A stretch of 64,000 nt of DNA from Vibrio atypicus (GTDB taxonomy: Bacteria > Pseudomonadota > Gammaproteobacteria > Enterobacterales > Vibrionaceae): assembly GCF_009811315.1 (NCBI RefSeq), contig NZ_BLID01000001.1:930001-994000 (forward strand), in the 5' to 3' direction. Positions 47,694 through 59,540 of this stretch are shown here, one piece after another. How positions within the stretch are numbered: the stretch's first letter is position 1; each line of letters starts with the position of its first letter. The notes below the pieces were generated by a model. The model was not told where the DNA came from. It did not search any database and was given only the letters and a program-made list of their open reading frames with translations. A program made the position numbers and the translations under genes.

Positions 47694-48152
47694 ATGAAAA
47701 ATAGGAATATGGATAAATTTGACCTTCAAATCGTAGAAATACTTAAGCAAAACGCAAGAGCATCAGTCAGTGATATCGCCCGTCATGTCAATTTGTCACG
47801 CTCGGCAGTGACTGCCCGAATACAAAAGCTGGAGAATGACAAAGTGATTCTTGGCTACCATGCTCAGGTGGCACAGGAAGATTCCCAGGCGGTCGTTCAA
47901 GCGTATCTCGCCTTAAAGTTTGATATGTCGTCAACCACTCAGTATTGCGAAACGTATGCGCAGCGCATCTATAAAATTGATGGTGTTAAGTGGTGTCATG
48001 CGATCAGTGGAGAAACAGACATGATGTTGTTTGTAGAAGCGCCAAGCATGCAAAAGCTGAATCAAATTCGGGATGAGCTACAAACCATTCCTGAGCTGAG
48101 GCATCTGATGACTCATACCGTGCTTACAGAGTTTTTCAACACGAGCTACTGA
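47694..48152 (+). CDS. Lrp/AsnC-family transcriptional regulator
   Basis: 152 residues from the ATG at 47694; a GTG three bases earlier and an ATG at 47709 are alternatives. N-terminal winged helix (LQIVEILKQNARASVSDIAR, LSRSAVTARIQKLENDKVI) and C-terminal RAM ligand-sensing domain (about 75-150). Amino-acid-responsive regulator; it faces a YjeH-type exporter gene and precedes a LysR gene by 16 bases, so it may control amino-acid efflux in both directions. Confidence 0.92.
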   Translation: MKNRNMDKFDLQIVEILKQNARASVSDIARHVNLSRSAVTARIQKLENDKVILGYHAQVAQEDSQAVVQAYLALKFDMSSTTQYCETYAQRIYKIDGVKWCHAISGETDMMLFVEAPSMQKLNQIRDELQTIPELRHLMTHTVLTEFFNTSY

Positions 48153-48168
48153 TACGATAAATAAAACT

Positions 48169-49092
48169 ATGGCACTGGAAAACATTAACTTAAACCTGCT
48201 TCGCTCATTACATGTCTTGTTAGATGAATGCCATGTAAGCCGGGCGGCGGAGCGATTGCATTTAACTCAGTCGGCGGTGAGTCGTCAGTTAGCTCAACTT
48301 CGAGAGTTATGTGCAGACCCGCTATTGGTGCGTGATGGTAATCAGCTGTTGCCAACACCTAAAGCCTTGTCGATGCAAAGTAAGTTAACTGAATTGTTGG
48401 GTGAGTTTGATGCTTTGTTAAGTGATAAGCCGTTTGACCCAAAAACTTGGCAACAAGAGTTTGTTATTGCGTCAAGTGATTATGTCGCGCAATACATCTT
48501 GCCTGAAGTGGTGTCCAAAACGGTGGATCAAGCGCCTAAAGTCGATATTGCGTTTCGACTTTGGCAGCCAAATTTTCTACCTCAGATCAATGAACTGGGA
48601 ATTCATTTGGCGTCGAGTATGTTACCTGAGCCGCCGAAACACCTTAGTAGTGTTAAAATCGGTGAGGACAAACCCGTTTGCTTAATGCGCCAGCAGCACC
48701 CGTTGGCTTCTAAGAGCTTTTTGAGTTGTGAGAGCTTAGTGAAATACCCGCACCTTAAAGTTACAGGCGGGGGAGATAAAGACAGTCATGCTGATATTGC
48801 GCTTCGCCAGCTAGGCTTTCAACGTAGGATTGCACTTAAAGTCCCGTTCTTCTCTGCGGCAATAAACGCGCTACAGTCTAGCGATTATTTGATGATTGTG
48901 CCTGAACACATCGCGAGAAACTTATCGAGTGATTTCAACCTGACTTATCAGAATTTACCTTTTGAAGTTCAATCTCACCTCTACTGGTTGATGTGGCACC
49001 CCAAATACGATTTGGATAAAGCGCATCAATGGATGCGAGAAAATCTACTCTCAGTGATGAAAACCAGTCGTTATTCAATAGGTATGATTTAG
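48169..49092 (+). CDS. LysR-family transcriptional regulator
   Basis: 307 residues: N-terminal winged helix (NLNLLRSLHVLLDECHVSRA, LTQSAVSRQLAQLRELCADP) and a periplasmic-binding-like effector domain (about 90-300). Sixteen bases after the Lrp gene and 88 before the LysE-type exporter, same strand. It resembles the LysR proteins that sit beside exporters; inducer unknown. The ribosome binding site is weak, which fits translational coupling to the gene ahead. Confidence 0.9.
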   Translation: MALENINLNLLRSLHVLLDECHVSRAAERLHLTQSAVSRQLAQLRELCADPLLVRDGNQLLPTPKALSMQSKLTELLGEFDALLSDKPFDPKTWQQEFVIASSDYVAQYILPEVVSKTVDQAPKVDIAFRLWQPNFLPQINELGIHLASSMLPEPPKHLSSVKIGEDKPVCLMRQQHPLASKSFLSCESLVKYPHLKVTGGGDKDSHADIALRQLGFQRRIALKVPFFSAAINALQSSDYLMIVPEHIARNLSSDFNLTYQNLPFEVQSHLYWLMWHPKYDLDKAHQWMRENLLSVMKTSRYSIGMI

Positions 49093-49180
49093 AATCATAG
49101 TCGCTATCATTAACTTCGATTTCTAATCATGCTTGGGCTGTTTTACTCTTTCCTCATAATTTCTTGAATTGGAATACACA

Positions 49181-49795
49181 ATGACTATCACGGTGTGGTT
49201 CTCGCTTTTTACCATCTGCTTACTAGGTGCCATGTCACCGGGTCCAAGTTTGGCGATTGTGGCTAAACATAGTTTGGCGGGCGGGCGTTTAAATGGTTTG
49301 GTCACCGCTTGGGCTCATGCTTTTGGTATTGGGGTTTATGCCTTTGTTACGCTGATTGGCTTGGCCGTTGTTCTGCAGCAATCGCCATTTCTGTTTAAAG
49401 CCATTAGTTACGCAGGTGCCGCTTATCTTGCTTATTTGGGTTATAACGCCATTCGCTCAAAAGGCGGTGTTGCAGCGAAGTTAGAGTCAGGTGAGCAGAC
49501 CTCTCTGTTTCAATCGGCAAAAGAGGGGCTGTTGATTTCATTACTTAGCCCGAAAATAGCGCTGTTTTTTATCGCTTTGTTCAGTCAGTTTGTTGCCGTC
49601 GGTGATAGTCATTCAGCCAAGGCATTGATTGTTGCGACCCCACTGATTGTGGACGGTTTATGGTATACCTTAATTACCTTTTTACTTTCTAGCCCAAAAA
49701 TCATAGATAAAATACGCTCGAGAGCTCAATTGATTGACCAACTTTCCGGTGTGGTGTTAATACTGCTTGCTATTCGAGTGGTGGTTGCAGTTTAA
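49181..49795 (+). CDS. LysE/RhtB-family amino-acid exporter
   Basis: 204 residues from the ATG at 49181 (MTITVWFSLFTICLLGAMSP); a TTG twelve bases earlier overlaps the ribosome site GGAA and is rejected. Six membrane helices, LysE-family signature GAMSPGPSLAIVAKHSLAGG near the N-terminus. Exports amino acids or homoserine-type compounds; substrate not predictable. Follows the LysR gene and precedes an OsmC-family gene. Confidence 0.88.
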   Translation: MTITVWFSLFTICLLGAMSPGPSLAIVAKHSLAGGRLNGLVTAWAHAFGIGVYAFVTLIGLAVVLQQSPFLFKAISYAGAAYLAYLGYNAIRSKGGVAAKLESGEQTSLFQSAKEGLLISLLSPKIALFFIALFSQFVAVGDSHSAKALIVATPLIVDGLWYTLITFLLSSPKIIDKIRSRAQLIDQLSGVVLILLAIRVVVAV

Positions 49796-49854
49796 TCACG
49801 ATATAGGTTTAACATGAATTAGGTCAATAGACCCAAGAAAGGTAGAGAAATCAG

Positions 49855-50253
49855 ATGCAAGCAGAAGTTAAATGGGTCGAAGAGTTTAAGTTTTTAGGTC
49901 AATCTCAATCAGGTCACTCTGTTGTAATGGATGGTAACGGTGGTGCGACTGCGCCAAGCCCAATGGAAATGGTTCTGATGGCTGCAGGTGGTTGTAGCTC
50001 CGTGGACGTAGTCGATGGATTGAAAGAAGCGGGTCAAGCGGTGACAGCTTGTACGGCCAAACTAACAACTGAGCGTCGTGAGACAGCGCCACGTATTTTT
50101 ACTCAAGTTAACATTCACTTTGAAGTCTCTGGCGATAACCTAAATCCTGAAGTCGTTGCACAAGTTGCCGCTGATTCTTTAGAGAAGTACTGCTCAGTTT
50201 GTTTGATGTTAGGCCAAGGTGTGGAAATGACACACAGTTGGGAAATCCTCTAA
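49855..50253 (+). CDS. OsmC-family protein (YhfA-like)
   Basis: 132 residues, OsmC/Ohr fold. Two conserved cysteines appear, in AAGGCSSVDVV and in EKYCSVCLML, together with the start VKWVEEFKFLG seen in YhfA-type members. Such proteins are thiol peroxidases or relatives; the peroxidase activity of the YhfA branch is unproven. Same strand as the exporter, closed by a strong terminator. Confidence 0.88.
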   Translation: MQAEVKWVEEFKFLGQSQSGHSVVMDGNGGATAPSPMEMVLMAAGGCSSVDVVDGLKEAGQAVTACTAKLTTERRETAPRIFTQVNIHFEVSGDNLNPEVVAQVAADSLEKYCSVCLMLGQGVEMTHSWEIL

Positions 50254-50275
50254 CAAACGCTCGTAGAAACACCAT

Positions 50276-50304
50276 AAAGCCGAGCGAGATGCTCGGCTTT
50301 TTTA
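50276..50304 (+). terminator. Terminator/possible attenuator between OsmC gene and yddG
   Basis: Stem GCCGAGC (50279-50285) and GCTCGGC (50291-50297), loop GAGAT, followed by seven T. It ends 15 bases before the yddG start, leaving no room for a promoter after it. Confidence 0.9.
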
Positions 50305-50319
50305 TATAAGAAAATCGAT

Positions 50320-51204
50320 ATGATTCAAACACACAAATTTACGCTTGCTGGGATCGCTGCCATATTACTTTGGAGCAGTGTCATGGGTGTCGCTCGTGCA
50401 GTGACAGAAATGCTTGGTCCTGTAGGAGGAGCGGCGTCAATCTATACGGTCGCGGCACTGTTTCTTGTTGCGGTGATGGGAGTACCCAAACTTCGGAACT
50501 ATTCATTGCGTTATGTTTTGCTGGGGGGCGGGCTGTTTGTTGCCTACGAAATCTGTTTAGCGTTAGCGCTTGCGATGGCGAATGATCGTCAACAAGCGAT
50601 AGAGATGTTGGTGATCAATTATCTTTGGCCCGCACTAACTGTACTTCTAGCAGTGTTGGTTAGTGGCAAGAAAACCAACGTTTTGGTTTACCCGAGTATT
50701 GCGTTAGCGTTTTTTGGTGTCGCTTGGAGTATCAGTGGTGAGCAGGGGCTTTCAGTAGAGCAGATAGCCGCCAATGTAGCCACTAATCCAGTGACTTATG
50801 CCATGGCATTAACCGGGGCATTCTTGTGGGCGATTTACTGCAATTTGACTAAACGAATCTCAAATGGTCAGAACGCAATTACACTGTTTTTTATTATGAC
50901 GGCTATTTCACTCTGGATTAAATATGCCTTTAGTGGCGAAAGTGGCATGACGATTAACCTAGAGTCGGGTGGGCTACTGCTGGTGGCTGGCGTATTCATG
51001 GGCAGTGGATATGCTTTGTGGAACTACGCCATTATTGGTGGAAACATGGTTCTGTTAGCGACGCTATCCTATTTCACACCTGTACTTTCGACCATCATTT
51101 CATCGGTAATTTTGGGAATCGCTCTGACACACACTTTCCTGCAAGGGGTGGTGATGGTCACTATAGGCTCATTGATGTGTTGGCTCGTCACACGAGAAAA
51201 GTAG
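50320..51204 (+). CDS. yddG: Aromatic amino-acid exporter YddG (DMT family)
   Basis: 294 residues, ten membrane helices (EamA repeats). The sequence follows E. coli YddG throughout: ILLWSSVMGVARAVTEMLGP, VGGAASIYT, YEICLALALAMANDRQQAIE, NYLWPALTVL, SYFTPVLSTIISSV and the ending MCWLVTREK. Exports phenylalanine, tyrosine, tryptophan and analogues. The start is preceded only by an A-rich, weak ribosome site and a terminator hairpin, so expression may depend on read-through from the OsmC operon or on an internal promoter. Confidence 0.92.
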   Translation: MIQTHKFTLAGIAAILLWSSVMGVARAVTEMLGPVGGAASIYTVAALFLVAVMGVPKLRNYSLRYVLLGGGLFVAYEICLALALAMANDRQQAIEMLVINYLWPALTVLLAVLVSGKKTNVLVYPSIALAFFGVAWSISGEQGLSVEQIAANVATNPVTYAMALTGAFLWAIYCNLTKRISNGQNAITLFFIMTAISLWIKYAFSGESGMTINLESGGLLLVAGVFMGSGYALWNYAIIGGNMVLLATLSYFTPVLSTIISSVILGIALTHTFLQGVVMVTIGSLMCWLVTREK

Positions 51205-51205
51205 G

Positions 51206-51691
51206 TTACCAATAAATCTCTATTGGTGTACCGATGTCTACTAGGTTGAGTAATTCGTCCATCTCTTGGTTGGTGATTGCAATACAACCATCCGTCCAGT
51301 CGAAACTTTGCACGAAGTTGGCTGGGCGGGTTTCATTGTTTTTTAAACCGTGAATTTTGATATCACCGCCAGGATCGAGGTTGTAGCGACGAGCATGCGT
51401 CCGGTCACGTAGGTTCGGGTAACTAATGTGAATGGAACGATAGAATTGCGAATCTTCCATAATGAAATCTAGGTAGTAGCGTCCTTCGGGGGTTCTTTGA
51501 TCCCCTTCTTGGGTTTTGTGCCCTTTTGGTGAGTTACCTAGCGCTACACGGTATTCGCGAACGACATGGTTACCTTCCATTAGATACATACGTCGTTTCG
51601 ACTTATCGACTTTCACCAAATCAACAGAAGCGAAACTCAAGCTCGGTACGCTGAATACTAATGCTAATAGCAACAATAACTTACCTTTCAA
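51206..51691 (-). CDS. L,D-transpeptidase (YkuD domain), YafK/DpaA-like
   Basis: 161 residues from a TTG at 51691 (GGAGAG seven bases upstream), which gives the signal peptide MKGKLLLLLALVFSVPSLSFA; a GTG at 51703 would add four residues and lacks a good site. Periplasmic YkuD domain with KVDKSKRRMYLMEG, GDIKIHGLKNN (active-site His) and WTDGCIAITNQEM (active-site Cys). The usual SHGC-R is TDGCIAI, as in the YafK/DpaA-like group, so substrate choice may be Lpp cleavage or cross-linking. Confidence 0.85.
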   Translation of the reverse strand: MKGKLLLLLALVFSVPSLSFASVDLVKVDKSKRRMYLMEGNHVVREYRVALGNSPKGHKTQEGDQRTPEGRYYLDFIMEDSQFYRSIHISYPNLRDRTHARRYNLDPGGDIKIHGLKNNETRPANFVQSFDWTDGCIAITNQEMDELLNLVDIGTPIEIYW

Positions 51692-51992
51692 ACTGCTCTC
51701 CACGTTTTGAGTTTTTCACCTTTCTGTTTGAGTCATACCATTGTACCTGATTCTTTGAAACAAGCTGAAACTTTCCAATGACTCGTGTTTTCATGCCAAG
51801 AGTTGAATAGCGCAAAAATGAAAAAATTGGAAATAAGATCATAAAAATGTAAGAAGTATCATATCTAGGAAACTTGCCAATAGCTAAATGCGAGGCACTT
51901 AACATAGAAGATTTAATATCATTTGATTGCATAAGGGTAACTGTTACTTTTTTAATCGAAAAAAGATAATAAAAAAGGTCCAGGCTAGGATT

Positions 51993-54113
51993 ATGTTCCC
52001 CCGAATGTTACTCAAAAATATCTTGTCAGCGAGAAACCAAAGGTTCCTTGCTAACTCTCTATTCCAGTATATCGATGAGCTTCTTGGTGCGGAGCATATC
52101 GGTGTATTTAAAGAACCAAAAGGGGAAGGAACCAATGGCTTTCTTTACTCAAAAGGGAACCCTGCCGACCTGAGTCTCTATCCAGACACTTTCTGGACTT
52201 GGATTGCTCAATTTGATACTTCAGATGGTCTACTACCGCTAAAAATGAATACCTGTCAATGGCAGTACAATCAACATATGTCCGCGGAAAGCTATGTGTT
52301 CATGCTCGATAACCACCCTGAGATGCGCATTTACTTAGTGGCTGAAAATGTAAATCCTGAACTGGTTAGCAGTGCAAACCAGAACAATGAGCTAGAAGCG
52401 CTACAGATCATTGCTGCACGTTGGCAGTGTGTCCGCGCAGAGACGGAAGCAGCAAAAGAGTTTAAACAGCGAGACATTAAAGAAGCAAAATATCTTGATG
52501 TCATCAAGCAGCGTGAAGCTTTCATCGAAAATATGAAGCTTGTTCAGCAAGTCGCCGTTGGTATTTCGAATCCGGCGAATCTGGATGAACTGTATCGTAT
52601 GGCGGTTGAAGCAGTACGTGATCAGTTAGGTTTTGACCGTGCAGTATTCATGTTGCTCGATATCAAAAAACGTTGTTTTAGCGGTACTTATGGTACGGAT
52701 GAGGAAGGGCGCACCGCCAGCGAACATCACACTCAGTATGATTTGCACCAACTGGAAGAGACCTATATCGACGCGCTGTTTGAAGGCAAAGAGAGCTTAG
52801 TGATTGTCGAAGAAGCGCCACTATATACAGCGGGAAATGTGATTGGCCAAGGTTGGAACGGCATGCTTATTTTACGTGACGATCAGGAGATCATTGGCTG
52901 GATCGCACTGGACAACTATATCAATCGCACACCAATTACCACTTACCAACGCCAGATGTTGGAATCCTTTGGCTCACTATTATCTCAGATTTATATCCGT
53001 AAGCGCCAAGAGCAAAACGTTCGAATGTTGCATGCTAGCATGGTTGAACTTTCTCGTTGTATGACGGTGAGTGAAGTGTGTAAATCTGCAGTAACATTCG
53101 CAATCAACCGTTTGGGTATTGATCGGTTTGCTGTGTTTTTAACAGATAAAGGTTGTACCCATATGCAAGGTACGTGGGGAACGGATATCCAAGGTAATGT
53201 GGTTGATGAGTCATATTATCGATCCGATACGATCGATCGTTCCATTGTTAATGCGGCACGTATTAACCCTAATGATGTCGTTTTTGAAGAATCTGTACCT
53301 ATTTATCATGACTTCCACATTGTAGGCTTTGGTTGGACGGCAATGACCATGCTTGTTGACAACAATGGTGAACCAGTGGCTTTTATCGCTGCTGATAATT
53401 TAATTAAACGCTCGCCACTGACGCATCAATTGCGTGAAGTGATTCGAATGTTTGCCTCTAACTTAACGGAAGTTTTACTACGAACTCGCGCTCAAGAAGC
53501 GATCCATGAAATGAATGAGAATCTAGAGCGAGAGGTGAAAGCGCGAACGAGAGATCTACAGAAAGCTAATGAGCAGCTTGAAGTAATGGCGAAGATGGAT
53601 CCTTTAACACGTCTAGGTAATCGTCGAATGCTTGAGGCTTCGCTGGAAGAATTGTGCTTAGAGAATGATGAGGCTCGACAGCATTACGGATTGATCTTGG
53701 TCGATATTGACCACTTCGGCTTGTACAACAATCATTATGGTCACATGCAAGGTGATATTGCCTTAATGCGAATTGGTAATATTTTACAACACCACACTCA
53801 ATCGGGCAGTGAAGTCTTTTGCCGTATTGGTGGGGAAGAGTTTGCCTTATTAGTTACGAATCAAACGCCTGACAGGGTGGCAGATTTGGCCGAATGTGTT
53901 CGAAAATGCATTGAGGGAGAGCAAATACCTCACAATGTGAATACGTGCAGCCAATACTTAACAGTCTCAGTAGGGTATGCGGTTCTAGAATTAAGTCAGA
54001 GCGAGTTCAGCTTTGACAGACTTTACTGTGAAGCCGACGATTCGCTATACAAAGCAAAAGAGCTAGGCAGAAATCAGGTAAGTGGAAGCGTTCACTTGAT
54101 TGAGTTAGCCTAG
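51993..54113 (+). CDS. GAF-GGDEF diguanylate cyclase
   Basis: 706 residues from the ATG at 51993 (MFPRMLLKNILSARNQRFLA) with AGGA just upstream; a TTG 66 bases earlier is unlikely. No membrane segment. Two GAF domains (about 190-345 and 350-510; the second and first share RFAVFLTD/RAVFMLLD-like starts), a coiled coil, then GGDEF at about 535-700 with GGEEF active site. No RxxD inhibitory motif precedes it, so product inhibition is not expected. Cytoplasmic c-di-GMP synthesis controlled by an unknown small ligand. Confidence 0.9.
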   Translation: MFPRMLLKNILSARNQRFLANSLFQYIDELLGAEHIGVFKEPKGEGTNGFLYSKGNPADLSLYPDTFWTWIAQFDTSDGLLPLKMNTCQWQYNQHMSAESYVFMLDNHPEMRIYLVAENVNPELVSSANQNNELEALQIIAARWQCVRAETEAAKEFKQRDIKEAKYLDVIKQREAFIENMKLVQQVAVGISNPANLDELYRMAVEAVRDQLGFDRAVFMLLDIKKRCFSGTYGTDEEGRTASEHHTQYDLHQLEETYIDALFEGKESLVIVEEAPLYTAGNVIGQGWNGMLILRDDQEIIGWIALDNYINRTPITTYQRQMLESFGSLLSQIYIRKRQEQNVRMLHASMVELSRCMTVSEVCKSAVTFAINRLGIDRFAVFLTDKGCTHMQGTWGTDIQGNVVDESYYRSDTIDRSIVNAARINPNDVVFEESVPIYHDFHIVGFGWTAMTMLVDNNGEPVAFIAADNLIKRSPLTHQLREVIRMFASNLTEVLLRTRAQEAIHEMNENLEREVKARTRDLQKANEQLEVMAKMDPLTRLGNRRMLEASLEELCLENDEARQHYGLILVDIDHFGLYNNHYGHMQGDIALMRIGNILQHHTQSGSEVFCRIGGEEFALLVTNQTPDRVADLAECVRKCIEGEQIPHNVNTCSQYLTVSVGYAVLELSQSEFSFDRLYCEADDSLYKAKELGRNQVSGSVHLIELA

Positions 54114-54130
54114 TTTCAACTCGACATGGT

Positions 54131-54910
54131 TTAAAGGTCTAAGGAGTACTTAACCAATATCTCATCATAAATCCCTTTGGCTATGATCTGTTCTAGAGCC
54201 AGATTGAACTGTTCGAGTAGCGCTTCCGAATTCGGGTAGTTGGGTGAAACCATCAGGTAAGAATCCCAGTCAGAGTTTGCCGTATCTCCAATTAACTCTT
54301 GGAATGTGATGTCCAAAGTACCAAAAAGATGAGTTTCACCTGGGTACAGTTTTTCGATCAAATACCAACCCAGGACAGGATCCATTTGGGTGAAGTCAAC
54401 CCTCTCTTTGTATAGCCGCTGAATATTGAGTTCGTCACTGATGACAGACTCAACCTTTACTCCCGCCGCATTAAATAGTTCTTCAGATGCTTCACCAGCT
54501 AATAGCGAAAATTTGTATGATTTGAAATCAGAAAGGGAATTGACGCTGAGAGGAGTCGGAAAATTTTTCACTTTATAGAAGAACTTACCTGATGGATTAA
54601 CAAGCAGCCTACCGGAATATAAGAAGTCTTGTTGGCGCTCAGGGGTAATTGCGTAGGGAAAAGAGCCAAATGCTTCTCCATTTTTAAGCATTTTTTCACC
54701 TCTTTCCCAAGGGACAAATTTGACAACAGCATCTATTTGCATCTCTGCAATTGTTGCATTGACTATTTCTGTGATCAGGCCGCCGTCATAAATTTTCTCT
54801 GAAGTATACGGAGGCCATTCGCCAGTTAAAAACGTAATTGTCTGCGCTCTCGAGGAGAAGGTTATAAGCTGACAAAACACGATGGCGACAAACAGTAATA
54901 CCTTGTGCAT
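54131..54910 (-). CDS. Extracellular solute-binding protein, family 3
   Basis: 259 residues with a signal peptide (MHKVLLFVAIVFCQLITFSS, cleavage near SRA-QT). SBP_bac_3 fold: ITFLTGEWPPYTSEKIYDGG, VPWERGEKML, SFPYAITPERQQDFLYSG. Such orphans in Vibrio are not tied to an ABC permease and may act in sensing amino acids or related compounds. Converges on the diguanylate cyclase with a 17-base gap. Ligand unknown. Confidence 0.85.
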   Translation of the reverse strand: MHKVLLFVAIVFCQLITFSSRAQTITFLTGEWPPYTSEKIYDGGLITEIVNATIAEMQIDAVVKFVPWERGEKMLKNGEAFGSFPYAITPERQQDFLYSGRLLVNPSGKFFYKVKNFPTPLSVNSLSDFKSYKFSLLAGEASEELFNAAGVKVESVISDELNIQRLYKERVDFTQMDPVLGWYLIEKLYPGETHLFGTLDITFQELIGDTANSDWDSYLMVSPNYPNSEALLEQFNLALEQIIAKGIYDEILVKYSLDL

Positions 54911-55032
54911 CTGGTCTCTCCGTTTAGATTTTTGTTCTTGATGTGAATCAAAAGAACTAGTTTCTATGTTGGAGTATAGACGCTAGAAAAGGGAAGTTGG
55001 GAAATTATGGCAAGATAAGGTAGGGACGAGAT

Positions 55033-55064
55033 AAGACTGGCTAGAATCACAATCTGCCAGTCTT
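55033..55064 (-). other. Hairpin after the bat operon
   Basis: Perfect 9-bp inverted repeat AAGACTGGC (55033-55041) and GCCAGTCTT (55056-55064), loop 14. Just past the BatD stop on the minus strand; no U-run, so termination is uncertain. Confidence 0.5.
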
Positions 55065-55076
55065 AAGTCGAAAGCT

Positions 55077-56710
55077 TTACAGTTTTGCTAATGGCTCCTC
55101 ACAAGAGTTACTCTTTCTCGAATGCCTGTCCGCTTGTTTAATTAGGCTGATCAGCTGACCACTATCCCAGTTCAACGCCTTAGTCGAATAGCGGCTTGCT
55201 TGCATTGCTTGCAACTGAGTGTCTATTTGCATTTTTAAAGCCTTATCCGGGATATTTGTTTGTAAAATCCACTCTTTGGCAAGGTAGCCAGCGCGAACGC
55301 TATCACCACTTTCTATGGCATGAATCAAGGCTACAGTCCCTTCTTGTTCTGAAGAGTTTATAGTAGGTGATTGAACGCTTGGTTTTTTTCGCTTTACCAG
55401 TAGCACAGTGCTAATAAGCCATAAGGCCGCAAAAAGTGCGGTTAGGTAAGGCCAAAATCCAGAGTCTTTAACTACTACTGTTTCTGCCGCCGGGATTGGC
55501 GTATTAAGCAAAGCGGGCTCGGTGTTATTAACTAAATCACCTGGATTTACGTTTAAGGTGATACCTTCAATGTTGCTGCTAACTTGCTTTTCTTTTTGGC
55601 TGTTCCACCAGTTGATTTGAACGTCGTTTAGCGTGATGTCGCCTTGCTGTTGAGGAATGATCACCTGTGTCAAAGTCATGCGGGTTGAGCCATTCGCTAA
55701 CTGAGAAAACTGCGGTTTCTCTTGGTAGACTCGAACTGACTTCGGGTAATCAATCTTGATGTCTGGGAAGCGTTCACTAGTCACCCCTTGGATATCTAAG
55801 GTGATTTCACGGCTAATTGAATCCCCAACTTTTGTCTCTAAAGTGTCGTTGTTAATTGCGTTTCCGTCACTATCAGACCAACGTTGAGACAAGCTAAGGC
55901 TTGATGCGGGCAACCAGTTTCCTTGGTAATTGTCTGGTATAGGATTTACTTTAATGGCGAATTGTTCAGGAGCAGTATTTGCTGAGACAAGTTTAGTCGT
56001 TCCGGTTCGATTGCTTCCGTAAACCACACTGCCTTTAAAACCGATACCCCACAAGGTGAAATTACCGGCTTTGTCTGCGGTCACTCGGTAATCTTGCTCT
56101 AGCATGGTGACTTCAACGCCATCTAATACACTTTGATATTGGTTTGGTTCTCCAATAGCATCCAGTGTTAATCCTTCTGCTCTAGGAGGAAGAATATTTG
56201 GGTTTTGCAGCCGGCGCGGATCCGCTTTAATAATTAGGCGCGTTTTCAATATGGCGCTTTCATTTGGGTAAAGCTGTTGTTTGTCGAGTGAGTTTTGAAG
56301 CTCAATGAGATCAGCGACTTTGGGCTCATCCGCATCAACACTGACTTGGATAGTAATAGGTTCTGAGCTTGCGCCATTTAATGAAAAAGCAGGTATTTCG
56401 GCATTGCCTAGTCGTTGAGCTGCCAGTGAAACATTCCATTCGCTGCGGGTGGTTCGTTTACCATTGATGATATTCAGAGACGTACCAAAGCTAGGGCGAC
56501 CAACATAAAAGTCGTTCTCTAGTATTTTTAAATCTAAGTCATCAGAGGATACTTTTTCATCCGCAACGATTCGCAGTTGAAACACTTCATTTTTAACGAC
56601 TTTGTTTTTACTTACTGTTACCCATAGGTTAGCAGCGAATGTCGCTGGGCTGATTGCTACGAGCATCATTGCGACCAAGCTGACAATATAGAACTTATAA
56701 CGTTTCATCA

Positions 56711-56717
<7 letters not shown>
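55077..56717 (-). CDS. BatD-family protein (last gene of MoxR/VWA operon)
   Basis: 546 residues. Signal peptide ends SPATFA; the periplasmic part repeats immunoglobulin-like BatD/oxygen-tolerance domains (NLWVTVSKNKVVKNEVFQLR; DEPKVADLIELQNSLDKQQL; VTSERFPDIKIDYPKS), then a membrane helix at about 420-440 and a cytoplasmic tail. Works with BatA/BatB at the membrane; precise role unknown. Start overlaps the upstream gene by seven bases, with AGGT as ribosome site. Confidence 0.85.
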
Positions 56718-58571
<1,854 letters not shown>

Positions 58572-58579
<8 letters not shown>

Positions 58580-59540
58580 GATTCCTCCGAACCAGTAATA
58601 ACAGACTAAAGCTCAGCAGAGCGATAGCCAGAGGTAACATAAACCACTCTTTTTGTGGGCGCCACGTTTGAGTTGCTTTAGAAATCGGTTCTAGGTTGTT
58701 AATAGTGTCGTATATGGTTGCCAGTTCTTTGGCATCTCGTGCTCGGAAATATTGCCCACCAGTTATCTCTGCGATTTGGGTCAGTGTTTTCTCGTCTAGG
58801 TCTTGAGCGGTATTGACTTTACGCGTCATGAAGAACTCTTTTACCACCATTTCTCCTGCGCCGACGCCGATTGTGTAAATGGTCGCATTGTATTTTTTAG
58901 CGATTTTGGCAGCTTCGATGGGATCGAGTACGCCAGAGGTATTCCCGCCGTCGCTGAGCAGAATCATGACTCGTTGCGGCGCATCGCTGTCGATAAAGGT
59001 TTTTGTCGCAAGACCAATACCTTCACCAATAGCGGTCTTATCGCCGATTAAACGCAGTACTAATTGATTAACTTGCTCGGAAATAGTTTTGCGATCTAAA
59101 GTGAGCGGCGTCTGTAAGTATGCGTGATCCGCAAACAAAACTAAGCCTAGTCGGTCGCCCTCACGTTGAATGGCAAAGTCACTTACCACGTTTTTCACTG
59201 CGGTTAAGCGGTCGATATACTCTTTGCCGTCACTCATATCTTCTTGGCTCATGGAGTAAGAAAGATCGAGCACTAACATCAGATCTCTGTGCTTAGGCTG
59301 TGTTGTAACGGGTTCGCCATACCAAACCGGTCTCGCCATCGCAACGACCAATCCAATCCAAACTAGGCTGGCCAGTACTTTAGCAAAGCTGTTTTTAGGG
59401 GTAGCCGTATGCTCTGATTTCGGTACATACGGAAGATAAATCGGCGAGCTCTGTTTGGCTGCCGGTACAATAAAATAGATGACCAGTGGTAGAGGAAGTA
59501 AAAACAGGCTCCACCACCAGACTAAGTCAAAGTTAGCCAA
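58572..59540 (-). CDS. BatA-like VWA-domain protein
   Basis: 322 residues, TTG start directly after the upstream TAG stop with GGAGAG as ribosome site. Membrane helix at about 11-27, another at about 55-72, VWA domain (about 84-285) with complete MIDAS (DLSYS, T in LTLD, D in LLSDGGNTSG), and a C-terminal helix (MLPLAIALLSFSLLLLV). The metal site is intact, so it probably binds a partner via metal, as in MoxR/VWA chaperone pairs. Confidence 0.88.

Noticed and set aside
51206..51691. L,D-transpeptidase with TDGCIA in place of SHGC-R considered inactive
   Set aside because: The catalytic Cys and His are present and the variant is usual in the YafK/DpaA-like group.
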